Origin: Branchinecta lynchi
Lineage: Eukaryota > Arthropoda > Branchiopoda > Anostraca > Branchinectidae
DNA: 64,000 nucleotides
Assembly: GCA_023053575.1 (NCBI GenBank)
Contig: JAKZAP010000018.1
Location: 14,288,202-14,352,201, forward strand
Direction of reading: 5' to 3'
Numbering within the stretch: the first letter of the stretch is position 1; each line of letters starts with the position of its first letter. Of the stretch, positions 63,546-64,000 are shown in pieces. The notes beneath the pieces are model-generated. The model saw only the letters and a program-made list of their open reading frames with translations. It made no database searches and was not told where the DNA came from. The translations under genes were made by a program, and so were the position numbers.

Positions 63546-63880
63546 GGCAAATTCGATCATGAAAGGATTCGAATCCGAATCCGATTCCAAATTCGAATCC
63601 ACCATTTCATGCTGAGGATTCGAATCCGACTTTAACAAAAATCAAATCATACACATAGGCTATGGTTTAAAAATAAGAGGTCACAAAAAGCACTGATACC
63701 TAAGGTAATCAGACAACGTGATAGATTACTGAGGATGGTTGGTAGTGGAGTCCAAAAAGTTGAATTGCCTAAGCACACTGTGTAAAAATTAGTAAAACGG
63801 AAACTGGAAGGATGAAGTCTACTAATTTGAGTTTGGAATCCTAGTCCGGATCCGAATCCATCCTGACAAGCACAAGTTTC
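63539..63880. mobile_element. hAT-like MITE, second copy (truncated)
   Basis: Begins cagagatgggcaaattcg and matches 55861-56255 in reverse order (atcatgaaaggattcgaatc; ccggatccgaatccatcctg). One end is missing. Confidence 0.55.
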
Positions 63881-64000
63881 GGTAGTCACTCAAGGAGATG
63901 AGATCCGTCTTGCATTCACTCGATACCGATGCCCTTCAAGAAAGACGGAGACAGATTGCGCGACTTGGTCTGTCAGCTAATGTCGCCAGGTAGAACTGCA

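Overview
The window is nuclear DNA from an invertebrate animal. Two multi-exon genes with GT-AG introns encode animal protein families, and the introns are filled with transposon debris (LINE-type reverse transcriptase, a Penelope-like fragment, many small inverted-repeat elements). I cannot name the species. There is no bacterial-style gene packing, rRNA or CRISPR.

Gene 1 (+ strand, about 876-40616) is the 3' part of a TTC14-like gene. Fifteen exons join in one frame with matching phases into 1017 visible residues: the end of a TPR block, a long proline-rich linker, Lys/Ser/Glu-rich low-complexity sequence, an RS domain, a short Gly/Arg/Tyr-rich stretch and an acidic/basic C-terminus. The start (including any S1 domain and the first TPRs) lies upstream of the window. 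A second possible last exon is at 35162-35196.

Gene 2 (- strand, 63339-46577) is the 3' part of a RALGPS gene (Ral guanine-nucleotide exchange factor with PH domain). Seven exons join in one frame into 341 visible residues: the end of the RasGEF catalytic domain, a Ser/Pro-rich linker, a PH domain and a natural stop. The catalytic core lies beyond the right edge. The two genes are tail to tail, with about 6 kb between their stop codons.

The introns and the intergenic gap carry most of the novelty. There are long fold-back elements with tandemly repeated arms (35705-39510, with half copies at 7933-9905, 11620-12460, 14090-15305 and 53640-55236). There is a separate 1.5 kb inverted repeat (5570-7068), a 2.5 kb element with 28-bp terminal inverted repeats enclosing a tandem duplication (22081-24607), a TTAA-flanked MITE family with five related copies, a TA-flanked MITE and a hAT-like MITE. 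A dispersed family carries a hammerhead-ribozyme-like core (about 19.3, 20.9, 25.5, 44.3 and 52.4 kb), in places arranged as inverted pairs or tandem units. I regard this last family as the best candidate for an undescribed system. All motif calls were made by reading the sequence by eye; no folding or database search was run.
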